Shown one piece after another: positions 1-11,988 of a stretch of 64,000 nucleotides of DNA. Position numbers and translations under genes: made by a program. The stretch comes from Cadophora sp. MPI-SDFR-AT-0126. Lineage: Eukaryota > Ascomycota > Leotiomycetes > Helotiales > Ploettnerulaceae. How positions within the stretch are numbered: the first letter of the stretch is position 1; each line of letters begins with the position of its first letter. Location: the NCBI GenBank assembly GCA_020747065.1, contig JAGMVK010000013.1, forward strand, positions 310,001 to 374,000, read 5' to 3'. The notes beneath the pieces are model-generated. The model saw only the letters and a list, made by a program, of their open reading frames with translations. It had not been told where the DNA came from and ran no database searches.

Positions 1-605
1 GATTGACTAATCCTCGTGAATCGAGTAGTCTTTATGCTTCTGAGGGGTATGGAGTCAAAGAGACACTTAAGATCCAATCCATCTACATTTTGAGAGCCGG
101 AAAATATCTGATTTACATATTTTGAGACCTGTGAGTAAGTGAGTGCCCCAGTAAGTAGAGAGAGTGGTAGTAGCCTAGTGATGCCTTGTATGACGCAAGA
201 ATGGAGAATACAAGAGAGTGATAGAGGTGGCTTATTCAATGTGTGGACCAATTCATCCAAAGGGTATGGTAGCATATAGGTCATCCAATGCGAAAGGAAG
301 GCGAGGAAACAAGTTACCGTCGCGGTGAATACGCTGTGGCCGTTTGAGCTTTGGCAAGCCACCAAAACTTTCACCCTGGTAGCCTCAGAATCAATTGAAT
401 TCGCTTCGATCAATCCATTTCAGCAAAACCAATTCAGAAAAAGGCGCGCGTCTAGTCTAGCCAATTTTTACTTAAGCTCGTCTGCGGTCATGGCCCTTCC
501 TCTTCCTTTGATGTTTTCTCCGCGATAATCTCGACAACGTCCTCGCAATACAACAACCACATCCAACATCCATCCTCCCTTAGAGAGATCGAAACCAACA
601 CCAAG
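1..605. other. Left-edge non-coding stretch
   Basis: No convincing coding sequence. Short open frames have no recognisable motif. The last 100 bases lead into the broken SAP-domain gene that starts at 606. Confidence 0.5.
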
Positions 606-995
606 ATGGCAGACCAAGAAGACTACATAAGTCTGACTGTGTACCAGCTTAGATCTCAACTTCAATCGCGCAGCCTGCCTCTATAGGGGAACAAGAATAT
701 GCTTGTCGCTCGTCTCCTCAAACATGATGAGCCAAGCCGGTAGCCACCCTCCGATGAACTCGATGACTCCGATGGCACTGCAGAGCAGAAGGAGATCGGC
801 GATGACTTCAATCGAAGATTGGCGGCTTTGCGCAGCCAGAGCAGACCCAAAAATGCAGGACAAGCAGGCCAAGGTGATATTGATATGTCGGAGTGCCATT
901 GTGATACTAATGAACGCTGGTCAGTGTATGGTATCAAGATGAAGGTCAAGCAGATTGGATGTGCGTTCCCTTGGCTTTGCGAGGTACTGGTTTAA
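606..995 (+). pseudogene. Broken SAP-domain gene
   Basis: The frame from the ATG at 606 begins MADQEDYISLTVYQLRSQLQ and continues through LPL, a stop, then GNKNMLVARLLKHDE. This is a good match to the SAP DNA-binding helix-extended-helix motif (LTV..L...L..R.L...GNK..LV.RLL.HDE). TAG stops interrupt it at 684-686 and 741-743. After the second stop the frame stays open to TAA at 993-995 and reads acidic and polar. The first TAG sits where SAP domains usually have Ser or Thr and is one base from TCG (Ser). I see no plausible intron that would remove both stops. SAP domains occur in chromatin and RNA-processing proteins and in PIAS SUMO ligases; the original role cannot be told. An intact but divergent SAP gene lies at 56272-57943. 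Confidence 0.6.
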
Positions 996-3229
996 ACAGG
1001 TTCAGCATCTGTTTGGTCGCGATATTTGGACACTTTCAAGTTGGGTAGAGCGAAGTGGTGGGAGATAGATAGATAGACTGTGAACCCTGCTACTGTCCGT
1101 ATATGAGGGCTCTCTATGATCAATAAAAGATACTTTTGACCGTAATTGCCAGGAAAATTGAGAATATAATTATTGTGATACCGCAACCCTGCTGTGGTAG
1201 ATAATTTCCTGCGTCCACTGATGCGATAAGCCTCGCATGAATATGCAGCACTCTCAGCTTTAGCGATGTCATCGACAAATATTTACCCACAATTCACCAA
1301 AGCCGTCGACCAAACCATTTTTTTGATCTACTTGTATCGAAATAAGCACTTTTGGCACGAGTACCTCGCCTCTGGATCACCTATATGGAAACACTGCTCC
1401 GTGGGGTAATCATGGTAACAGTGATTATGAGGAATCTCAGAAAGGCACTACCGAACGCGTTCAGAACTATGGCCTAAACGCGTACCTCCTCCAGTCTGGT
1501 GGGGCCCTGGTAGCTTCGTCTTAGGCCGGGAGCCCATGCCTCATACGCATCTGGTAAACCAGAATTTATGGCGTCTTCCATCATTAATGGCGTCTGTGTA
1601 GTGCCAACACTGCACTTTCCTCTGAGCTCCCATTGTCACACTGGTGACTATCTATCAGTCAAGGGTAAAGTAATATTGTGGTGCATGGTAAAAGTGCACC
1701 CATGAATTACTTTTTGCAAAATTTTAATCATTCATAATAAGTCTGGGGTAAAGAAATAATTTATTTGTGCGCGATACAAGTGCACTATCTTTTTTTTTTC
1801 TTCAAATTTTTGGCTCGCTTTTTGGTTCTAGTAAATAATCGCTCGCCTAAATATGTCGCTTAGGGGCCAAAGAGCTGGCAAAGAGCCCACCCAACCAAGA
1901 GAGAAAGCCTCTTCTCTGAGTAAAACTGCTGCAAGCTTTTGTCATCAAGTGGTTCAAGTTAGGATTATCTAACATGGGCATCAATTGAAAAAGATCCTCG
2001 TCGTGATCTGCCTTCCGCTATGCTTTTCTAATTCTCTTTATGAGCACTCCGACTTGGAAGCATCCTCCGCTCGTCTCGATATTGCAAGTCTTGGCCTCAT
2101 GACATCGGAGGGATCTCTGCGACTCGTGCCCCAGTCTACAACGAATTATTAAGTCGTTCCTCAAGAATTGAGATGTTAACATTTCAAAATTGCAGTAAGC
2201 TAACAAGTTTTTAGATACGCAACACGTTGATCGACTTATCCCCAAGAGGCAGCCGGCTAAATGCGAAGACACCTTGCCACGACACTGACCTCACCCAAAA
2301 GTTCCATTCTAGAGCTCACATCACTTGTTACTATTTTCGTAATTGCACAGATCCTTTCTTATCGTAATTCCGTTCATCAAGTGGTCGTCTACCAGATGAT
2401 CCGACATCAAGTTGCGTAATCAAATCCACCTTGAGCAGAAACAGAAATGTCCACAAGGTATTGATGGAAAACTTCTAATCAGTAAAGTTACCTTTCGAAC
2501 ACGAAACAGGCTGCATATCCAGGTTTATAAAGCTGCTTGGTTTTTGATAATGGAAACAACCAAAAGGGAAATGGTATTGAGTGAGCGGTACAGAATGATG
2601 GGTTAAGTAACTTGATAAGATCAGCTGCAATTGGATTTTGACCTCTGAAAAGGAAGCGAGGACCGCTCGATTTCGACATCGAAGTAGTGCATGGTACGTT
2701 CCTTTACAGGCAACAAATTCTCCGCGCATCAGTCTTGGAACTTTGATCAGAGATTGGGAGAATTCAGTCGAGGTCGGGGAAGGTGGTTGGTTCCTTCTCG
2801 ATATGTTGCGGAAGTGCCCGCCGAGTTGAACTTCGTCGACGGGCACTCCGATTCACAACAAAAATCTTCACCACAGTCTTAATCAGGCAGCAACAAACGA
2901 CTAGGGTCTTTGAACCCAAGTACTGTCTCTTCTCGTCTTCAATCAGAGAATGTCAACCTCCTTAAAACAACAGCCTCTCAGCTTCCATCTCCCTAAAACA
3001 TCGATCTCGACACTCGAGATAATCAACTTCGGCACTCAATCTTCGTCCATAGCTTGTAAGTCCACTTCCATACTCAAGCCAAGCCACGGTGTCCTTCCCA
3101 AGGTCCCACTCTTCGTTTGTTACCTTTCGAGAGTTAGAGATATCTTCAGCTTTCGCATAAGGATTTGTAAAGCTGACTTCAAGATTCTTTTGTGCCGCAG
3201 TCTCAGCTTACCACCCCAGTCAATCGACA
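996..3229. other. Intergenic, with 5' leader of the DUF7918-like gene
   Basis: No supported gene. The part from about 1650 to 1850 is AT-rich. A likely 5'-UTR intron of the following gene runs from 3056 (GTAAGT) to 3200 (GCCGCAG), ending 29 bases before its ATG. The third DUF7918-like gene appears to have a similar leader intron. Confidence 0.45.
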
Positions 3230-4496
3230 ATGGCGATTCTCGAAAGTATCCCCGAGTTTGAAGTCACCGTGTGCGTCGATGGAAAGGCCCTCAAGGAGTA
3301 CGATACCGAAAATGACAAAATCGAGGGCTCGGACGAAGCAGTCGTTAAACACCAAGAGGCCGTCACCGTCACTAAGTTCATCGAATCACCGACTGACAAG
3401 ACCTTCATGGTCAATGTTAGTGTGCAACCGTCTTACAAGCAGGACCGCCCTAACGTGTCGTTCGAACTCTGGGTGGATGGTCAATTCATTGAGGCACATT
3501 TGATGGAAAAGAATGATTATGGAAGCAGAACAACTTGGACAACTATCTTCGAGGGCCCTGTGGCAAAGACACCGTCAGGTGCGACGGTGCAATTGATGAA
3601 ATTTTCGGAGATCCAGTCGAGTATGGTGATGTGGCTTGAATGAGTTCTCAGACGCTGATACTGGCATAGCTGACGAGGCTATCAAGAGCTTGATCCTCCG
3701 CAGCCATAAAGCTGAGATAGACAACATGGGACAGGTTGTCGTGAGCGTTTATCGAGTTTCCGATGGCAAAAGAACCGAATACCCATCAAAGAGATCTTTC
3801 AAGGGCATGAACTCGTCCAAGAAGTATCATAACAAGGTTCTTGCTAAGCAGGGGCAATCGCACGGTGTAGCGTAAGTTAGCAGACTTTGCCAGTTTTGCT
3901 CAACTCACTCATTTCCGAAGTCCAGGTGGCGTTAAGTCTGTTACTGTATCACCCTATTACGCGTGCACGAAGCTTGATGGTAAAGGCTTTCCGATTGCGA
4001 TCTACCGCTTCAAATACAGATCTGCTCGTGAGTTTTGCACTCCTTCTCCTTCATACAGTGTTCACCTAGACACTAACAGCTCATAGGAGCCCTCAAGGAT
4101 CTCCAGGTTATTCCTCAGTCCGTCTCGCCCGAGCCTGCGCCATTTCGTGTTCCACGAGAGGCTGATCTTGAGAATGACTTCGGTGATCTTTCTCCTGAGA
4201 TTCAAGAACGTATTCGACGGGCTTTGGAGTCTGCCACTGTATGTAAACCCAAGCATCCAGAAAGGTCCTACTAAGTGTGCAATTAGGGTGCCAAGTCGAA
4301 GACCATCAAGCCCGAGACCAACAGAGAACCCGATTCAGCACCGACCATCAAGCGCGACCACTCCGACGACGAGGAGGATGTCAAGCCCTCCAAGAAGGCA
4401 AAGAGCACGAAGAAGCAGATGCTCGGCAAGATTACGATCGATCTCACTGATGTCGACAATGAAGAAGCCGAGGCTCGAGTCATTGATCTCGACTGA
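3230..4496 (+). CDS. DUF7918-like protein 1, C-terminal SIM-like motif
   Basis: Five exons: 3230-3620, 3670-3871, 3921-4027, 4087-4238, 4287-4496, giving 353 residues with every phase consistent. The N-terminal half (about residues 1-200) resembles the fungal domain of unknown function I know as DUF7918: an opening VTVCVDGKALKEY segment, a conserved KFIES block and a later FPIAIYRFKYRS segment. The last 100 residues are disordered and charged, with a basic patch KKAKSTKK followed by ITIDLTDVDNEE and a terminal VIDLD. These look like a nuclear localisation patch and SUMO-interacting motifs (inference). It is tail-to-tail with the first RBR ligase gene. Paralogues at 32008-33349 and 34668-36036 share the exon plan, including the 107-nt third exon. 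Biochemical role unknown. Confidence 0.75.
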
Positions 4497-5395
4497 TCTG
4501 CCATAAACAGTAGTCCTTACAATCCTACTTCGACGTTTCAGCACCTCAGTGTGGCAGTCGCAGGACTTCTATAGGTCATCTAGGCTCAGAATTTCTCACT
4601 CAAGATCTTAAATTTCCGGCTCTAACAGATTACGGTTCGACAGAACATTTGATATGATTCTACCAATATTTTTACAGTGTCTCGCACCTTACCAGAAGCG
4701 CATCAGTTCATCCGGCTCTCCACGCACATTGATTACAGATTAGGAGGATGCCGATTTCCGGGAGGATTTCAGACGCTTGATGGACTGGAGTCCTGAATGA
4801 TGGGAGGGTCATGGACCCACGGCGCAAGCTTCTTCTCTTTATGAACTAGCATCATATTTCAGCAGCGAAGCAGACGTTCTGCAAACATAGCGCATGCAAT
4901 GGATCGTTTCAGACTTTGCAAAATTATCTTTTCATTCTCGTCTTCGTTCTTGCTTCATGATACTGGGTATCCCGTAGGTATCCAATCCTCTACAAGCGTG
5001 GTAGTCGTCCGCAAACAAGTGGACATTGGTGTCGACTGGAGAACATGCAAGTATGATGAAGGTTCTTCACGCATCAGATCACATTTTCACCGAGACACGA
5101 GGAAATTTGCAAATCTTTGTAATAAATTAGATCTGGTGCTAATTACAGCGAGCTTGGACGCAGGATTCTTCTTATGTGAAGAGCTATTTGAATATCAGAC
5201 AGTGCCTATAGCCTCTGACTGTGGAGTAAACCTCATTCCAGACTGAGGAACACCAGGCCCCAGCGTGAACTGTAAATGGCAAAGCAAAAGCAAATCCGGC
5301 CAAAATACACTCAAAACATCCATCTAGACATGATTCCCACTGCATCTATCTGCTTCATACATCAAATTTTACTTACCTCCAAAGGACGTATCCCA
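4497..5395. other. Convergent intergenic region
   Basis: This is 3'-flanking sequence of the DUF7918-like gene (plus) and the RBR gene (minus). A 115-codon open frame at 4899-5246 has no recognisable motif and is not called. Confidence 0.5.
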
Positions 5396-7883
5396 TCACA
5401 ATACATTATACCTGCAACGAGTGCAAGCGTCGATATCGCACTGTGTGCAACGCCAGATAAAGAATGGAAGCTCATCGCCACATTCATCACATTCCCACTC
5501 GCCATCAACCCTCTCCCAATCATCGTGATCGCACTCGTGATTCTCTATCACTGCCCTTGCGATGGCAGCAACTTGATGTTGTCTGGCTGGCCCATTTGGC
5601 TGAGGGTTACGAGCAGCGATTTCATTCGCACGGTCAAGCAGTCGGTTCTCTTCCCACTGCAAATAATACCAGTCAGCTTCTCCAGTCTGAAACGTTTTGA
5701 TCTCTGGATCCTTTAGGAATATTAGAAGCATCGAGAATGCATTATACAAAAGGAACTAAGAGAAGTGGGTGTATTGAAACCTGGGCAGACCCCGCAAGAT
5801 AACGGACACTCACAATTTCGCATCGACAATTCTTCCAGGCCACACCACAGATGTAGCACCATTCAGATCGACAAGCACAACTATCAAAGGTCAGGTATCT
5901 GCAGCCCTGGAGGAGTGAGACTTACGTAATGTGGTTACAGCCATGCTTGAGCTCAATCATTCTCTTGCAGTTTTTGCACCGCTTCCAACCCTCAGTGTTT
6001 GCCAAGGCTAGAACTTGCTGTGTGGCAGTATCTTGTGGACAATCGCCGTTGTGGTCTGGGCCTTTGCAGATTGTGCATGTCGTTGTAAAGCACATTGGAC
6101 AAGATGCCTTGTCTCCGGCAATGTTCACTGGGTATAGGAATGCCGAACAGGTCGGGTTGGAACAGTAGGTACGATTCGTAGTCTCAAATTCTGTCTTCTT
6201 CTCGTAGAAGCCACTTATGAGTTCGGGTGTAAGAGCTTGTCTCATAGAGTCCATGTCGAATGGCTGCTTACAGCACCGGGGTGGATACAGTGCTTCATCA
6301 ACAAGGGAATTGATGACAACCCGTTGCACACAGAAATGGCAGTAGTCATGTTTGCAGGGCATCTGGGAAATGTACGCGGGTTCAAAGTCATCTGCACAGC
6401 TGACGCAGCACTTGGGTCTCTTTTCGGCGCCTGGTGCTTTAGCGGCTCCGCTGTCTTTCAAAGGAGCATTTGCCTCCTTCTTTTCCGTTGCAGAAGTGTC
6501 AGAGGTAGATTGTTCTCCCGTCAAATCGATGATTTTGCCAACCCCGGTATCAAATCGCTTCCTTGAACTTTGGTGAAGGCCAGAATCATCTTCCGGGCGG
6601 CGTTTGGTACCGGTGGTGATTCCCTTCTTGTCGCCTATGTCAAGTTTCTTTGCTAAGGTGTGGTCACCTCCTTCACCTTCAAACTTCCTCTTTTGAGAAT
6701 TTGATGTGGTGCATGGTCTATCGGTAGTACTGGTCATAGATTGTAAATTGATATCTGGTCGTACTGATGCTCTTGGATCAGTCACAATTGCGGAAGCTTT
6801 GTCAATACTTGTTGGTTTGTCGAGCGCAGGACAGTTTGCCACAGGAACGTTGGTAGAGGGGGGCTTTGATGCAGATACATTGCCATTCTGGATGATAGTC
6901 TGAGGCGTTATCGGGAGTGTTTTGGATTCGTCTGATCTGGCTGTATAGTGTGAAGTGACTGGAATAGTATTGGTTACACTGCCGCGGGTGAAACCATCTT
7001 GGGTGGAGGAAGCCGACGAGCCATCAAGACCTTCTTGAGCAGAAGGACCCACCGCTTGGGTATCTGTTGCAGTCTTCTTCTTCGCTGGAGCCAACGACCA
7101 TGGATTGAACTTCTCGGCAGGTGCAATTGTTGGAAGAAGTGAAGCAGGTGGTGGAAGTCTCGATCCAGGAGCAACGAAAGTAGGCGGCTTCGGTTGATTA
7201 TTGGCAGTCGAGAGAATGGAGTTGGTAGATATCGTGGCATTGAACAGATGGCTGGAAATTGGGTTGGCTTGACGCGAATCGGTAGCTGGGCATGAGCCAT
7301 TCTGAGTTGGTTGACGCGATTGATTCCCAGCAGTTGATACTAGGTTATTTCTCTGTGAGCCGAAAGGTGCGACAGGCTGGGAAACCGGAGTAGCTTGACC
7401 TCGAGGAATTTGTGGTGGCGTGGCAGCCGTGCTAGTAGCTTGTAACGGCCGAGGAGGGATACCAGTGGACCCGGGTGTCTGCGGGGTCGTCGAGGCTCCA
7501 AGGCCTGCGAGTGCCTGTTGGATCGGAGGTGGCACTGGCAGACCAGCGAGTCTTAAGGCGACGACTCTGTCACTCTCGGCCAATCTTTCTTGAGCAATCG
7601 CAGCTGAGATGGCTTTGTTGTTCGCATTCGCGTCTTTCATCACCGCCCGAGCCAAAGAGTGGCTGATGTGACGATCCCTGATTGTAGACAGACCTCGTTC
7701 CAATTCCTCCTGGTGCAATTTTAACGCGACTTCCCATTCGGAGGGCTCCTTGCTGCTCCCATTCTTTGCTCGCTCTGCTCCCATGATGAGTTCGTTGATG
7801 TCTCTGATCTGTACCTCCAGAATGGCCGCTGAAGTCGCGTCGTCAAGATCGTCGTAGACGCCGACAACTGCTCGGGAAGCCAT
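5396..7883 (-). CDS. RBR-type E3 ubiquitin ligase 1, long linker with SIM-like motif
   Basis: Exons 7883-5926, 5880-5814 and 5656-5396 give 761 residues. RBR ligases take ubiquitin from E2 onto a catalytic Cys before transfer to substrate. Visible in order: an N-terminal helical segment (DDATSAAILEVQ, shared with RBR 3), a long Ser/Pro/Thr-rich linker, the SIM-like stretch KIIDLTGEQ, RING1 from about residue 491, IBR, and Rcat with catalytic Cys in HGCNHIT (about residue 649; the following His is present). After Rcat comes a C-terminal module with HECDH and three CxxC pairs, ending RCRYNVL, like the RCRRNRL end of RBR 3. The acceptor at 5657 was chosen because WEENRL then aligns with WDEDRL of RBR 3. 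An in-frame ATG 19 codons upstream is an alternative start; MASRAVV was chosen because it aligns with RBR 3. Confidence 0.85.
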
Positions 7884-10833
7884 CTTGAAGCTATATTGAC
7901 TCTTCAAGATCTGTGGAGTCAGCTTGAACATTAGTGGTCGGAAGAACACAACCGCCAGAGGACTTTGGTCTCCAACTCCAGAATCTCTCCCGCGAACCTA
8001 TGAAAGACACGCAACGAGGCGCAATGAGACGCGATTCTGTACTACCGTAATGTTCAGCTGAATGACTGGGTCCCATACCCAAGTTCCAAACGAATTTAAA
8101 GCTTCAGATGCGGCGTGGTGTTGACAGTTGCAGTCGTTCGCATAGAAGTGGGCGAGAAGATCCCGAAGTGATGCGGAGAGGAAGTCGCGTTTGACGCTCT
8201 CGCTTAAATCGTTCCTTCCAAAAAGGGAATGACATCAACATGCCAAGAGGATTGATTAATGCTGACAAGAATATGATTATCAACGCGATGCGATGGTCTT
8301 GCGATACACAATTAGATTTGTGTGTAGTATTTAAGATAGAAGCCCCTCTGATCCCTGAAACACGAGGCTTCTCGTCCGCGGGAATCCATTAGCAAATGGA
8401 CAAGGAGACGAGCGAAGCAGGTGTGCAACGTGGTGTAATTACATTCCCAGGCCATCAACGAGATGTCCAGAAAAATAGATGAATTTTCAAATAGATTGCT
8501 AGCCATAAATTAAAGCCCTGACGTACATGCCATTCTTCAAAATTCCAGTGTTACGCTGAAGTAAAACGGGTGTGCATTGGTTTGGCCGATAATTAGACTC
8601 AGCAAGTCATGCAGCGTAGTGCATCTTGAATTTCAGCATCGAGTGTGTGAAAGTGAGTGTTGTGACATGGTCTGTGCGAATTTTCGAAACTTATTCTCCT
8701 GTTGAGGCGGGGGTTCGGCTGTTTGAGCTGGAGGCGAAGTGAAGCTATTCACATATCGCGAGGAGTTCGGAGAACAAATTTGCGACGTGCAACAAAACTT
8801 TTGGTAGAGCACTAACATGTTGTAGTGTTCGCGGAACGGGCGATTGATTTTGCGAACGTTCTCTGAGGCAGCACTTTTCCCCCAATGTCCGTGGAATGAA
8901 TCGGACTGTGATGGGACGTGCGACTCTGAGCAACCTGCAATATCAAAAACAAATTTCTGTATAACGATGCACATAAAATCGTTCATGGGTTGAGTATGGT
9001 ATCTCTAATAAGTCCGTGGAGTTCTGTTCCTGTTTTTGTTCATGGAATTCTGCGGAACAAACAGCCGCTGAAGTTTCAAGTTTTGGCGGTCTTCGCGTCA
9101 ATAAATCGGCTGTATAGTTAGCGACCAGATTGAGCCATCCCAGGAGAGCGACCAGCTCTGCTCCATCAAAGACTGTCCTCTCGCGCAAAGATCGCCCGGA
9201 AGCGATTATTTTTCATTGACCTCAGCCTGTATTTGCTTCTCATACAATCCGCCCAAGCCTTTCATGGCAAATCTTTCAAATGATGATCAACATCTGCTCG
9301 TAGCAGCAGTCTCAAGCAGATCTAGAAACTAAGAGTGAAATCCAGAAGCAACAATCAAAATAACCTATTGTGATTCTCTTGATATCGAAATTGGAATTCA
9401 CAAGAAAGCCACGGCAAGATGACCTCGCTACCCTCTAGGACCTCAATCCAACGTGTCTCGAAGCTCAACTGATCTGTTCCCCCCCAATAAGCTGTGAGAT
9501 ACTCTGATATCATTCTAATGATTCATTGCATTCTTCAGAACATTCTCTGCTCTATCTGTTCATCGTTAAGCTAGACCCAAATCTAGTAATATTCAAAACT
9601 CACCAATCACTTCCTCTCAAATCACTCCTTATGAGTCATAACTTAACAGAGATCCCGGTATATCTATCCAGATAATCAAAAAATCGAACCCCTCCCCCCC
9701 TTAACAGGCAGATGGAGATACCTTCACTGGTATCTCGCATTGTGTACCCCTTCGGATGAAAAGCCATAGGTGAGGGATTTGCCGTCCCGGAAGAGTGTTC
9801 AAGGTCCGTCCGCTCAGCTTTTCTACCCTGAGAGATGTTGTGCGGTGCACAACGGAGACTCGAGGGAGCCTGGCATACTATTTTTCTTTTTTCTACCTTT
9901 TTTTGGTGCATTCCTTATGCTCCAGGGATACACGTATGAAATCCACTTCTACGAGTGGTCTAACACAAGGCTTTTAGTATCCGAGACATACTTTTGGGTT
10001 TATTATCTGTCAGCTCCTTTTGTTTTTGTCCATTTTTGAAGATGCTGGCTGTTCTGCCGAGAAGAGGTCTCGCTTAGTTGGCGCTAGTCCTCGAGAGCAC
10101 TCGTAGGATCTTCCTGATCTTTCAATGAGACAAAGACGTAGGAGATTCAGCAGATATGGTTTAAAACTGAAAATCCTTTAAACATAAGTGGTCTACTCTT
10201 ATAACTGGCCTTTTTGATGGGAAGTTTGGAAGAAGCTGATGATAGGTGAGCGGCCAACGGCAATGAGTGGATAGAGAATCGATCCCAAATAATAAGTAAT
10301 GGCGGCGAGCGTCACTCGATGGGAGAAACTATAGCAACATTGATCCCTGATACGACCTTAATTATTGAATAGATGGGAGCCTGCCGATTTTTCATAGTTT
10401 GGGCCACGCTCAGTAAGTATCTCGCTTAACGGAAAACACTGGTTTATTGATTTTGCTGAACCTGAAATCTACAGGGGCAGTAGATTCAATCAAAGAGGGG
10501 ATTCATGCATGTAATGATTTTCCAAGAGATAGAAAGCAACTCGCATAGAACGACGAATTAGCATAGACCTGCCATGTACCGTTATCGAGACTTCTGTTTC
10601 ATGGCATCTTTCTTCTCGGCACTCTATTGACGGGCAAGACACTTCTCTTTCGAAACTCAGTCTTCCACAACCACATTCCCAAAATGCCACAAACTCCACC
10701 AGGTCCTTCCCTCTCAAAAGCCAATCCACTTTCTCCGCTATATTTCTGACAGTCAGAGCTGTGGCTCATATCCACCCAACTGATCCCCCAGGCGCCCATT
10801 CACACCCATGATTCCTTCAGTACCAGGCTAAAT
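7884..10833. other. Intergenic region between RBR 1 and RBR 2
   Basis: About 2.9 kb without a supported gene. It contains the RBR 1 promoter and leader on the right-hand side of that gene, and the 3' flank of RBR 2. Short frames near 8633-9188 and 9770-10039 have no recognisable motif. Confidence 0.45.
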
Positions 10834-11988
10834 CTATCGAAGTTGAGGGTTCATCCAATTTTGGGGCGGAACTCCTCTCCCACTTACTGCCATAATTGCA
10901 CCTAGAGCTTCATCGGGAAGCGTGAAGCGATCAGCAGTGGCGGGCAGTATATTTGGCATGAAATTTGGGTCTGCCATCCATGGGCCGGGAGCAGGAGGAT
11001 AGTCACGCAATGGTCCAGTCGCTGGGTCAGGTATTGGCATCCCAGTGTACTGGTGATATCCAGGACGTGGTGCGATAGCTGGATTCGTCCTTCCAGGGGA
11101 AAAGCGAGTGCCTGGATAAGCAACTGGAGGTATGGCTGCTGGGAAGTGGCGGCCATAACCGCCAGTAGGGTCGTCGCCGTTCCCCTGCCGAACCTATTGG
11201 GCACAGCACAGGTGCAGTAACGATTTACTATAGAAGCAACACAGGCATAGCAGAAATCACATCCGCAAATGCAACTGTCATCAGAATTAGTAAAGCCGTG
11301 ATAGGGTCGGATATTTCCGAGCTCTCGGAAGGTGTGTCTCCACCCAGACTCACATCATCACACTGCATCCAACCGTTCGTTCAATAGCCTGACCACAACT
11401 TGGACATCTCTTCCACCCTCTCTTATTTATGGTCTTCAGCGTAGCCTCCAACGCCTCATTCTCACCACATAATTCCCCTCGATGTTCAGGCTCCTTACAC
11501 CTAGCACAAGTCTTCTGTCCACATTTCGGACAAGTCGCTCTGCTCTTAACAATATTCTCTCGAGGTATGAAAGTGCTGCACTGTTTGTTGGAGCAGTAGC
11601 TCCGGTTCTTGGTTTCCCACTCTATCCCCTTCGTCTCGTACAGTTTTCGGATGTCTCGATCTACGAAGGCGCGAGCTTGAGTTAAAGAGATAGGCTGCTT
11701 GCAGCATTTTGGAGGATAACTTGATTCTTCCTCAGCGGCTGACTTGAATATGCGTGTCGTGCATGATGTGCAGAAATAGTGTTTGCAGGAGAAAAACAGC
11801 ATTTTGCGGGCAAGATAGACGTCAGCACATCCTAGGCATGATTTCGTCTTGATGCTATGGTTCGCTGGATCTGGTGAGATTACTTGAGATTGTTGTTTCT
11901 CATCTCTTACTTCTGGTCTCGAGGGCTTTCTTGCTGCTGTGGTCTTGGACGACTCGCCATTGTTCTTTTGGCTTTGTTCGTCAACCAA
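10834..11988 (-). CDS. RBR-like protein 2, probably degenerate
   Basis: RING1 (CLGC...CKHYFCTSC), IBR (YCSNKQCSTF...CPKCGQKTCARC) and an Rcat-like segment (RCPSC...VGCSVMM) are readable from 11988 to 11354. An intron runs 11353-11275, at the same position and phase as in the other two RBR genes. Several things are odd. No in-frame ATG precedes the RING; the frame opens after a stop in the leader and 11988 is only a nominal edge. The active-site Cys is followed by SVMM, so the His found two residues later in RBR 1 and 3 is missing. After the CTC pair the frame does not connect to the clearly coding proline-rich tail (11185-10834, ending WMNPQLR) without a 35-nt intron or a frameshift. The N-terminal helical segment and C-terminal zinc module of its neighbours are absent. 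Either a diverged non-catalytic RBR or a decaying copy. Confidence 0.5.

Noticed and set aside
4899..5246. 115-codon plus-strand ORF
   Set aside because: No recognisable domain, lies in a convergent 3' region, composition not protein-like.
9770..9860. The string CCGTCCGCTCAGC, which also occurs in fungal 5S rRNA genes
   Set aside because: Only 13 bases agree with the 5S sequence as I remember it; the flanking bases do not continue the match, so no 5S gene or relic is called.
11186..11239. 35-nt GTAAAT...AATAG intron in RBR 2
   Set aside because: It restores the frame to the proline-rich tail but is shorter than any other intron here and would remove the CTC cysteine pair; left as an open alternative to a frameshift.
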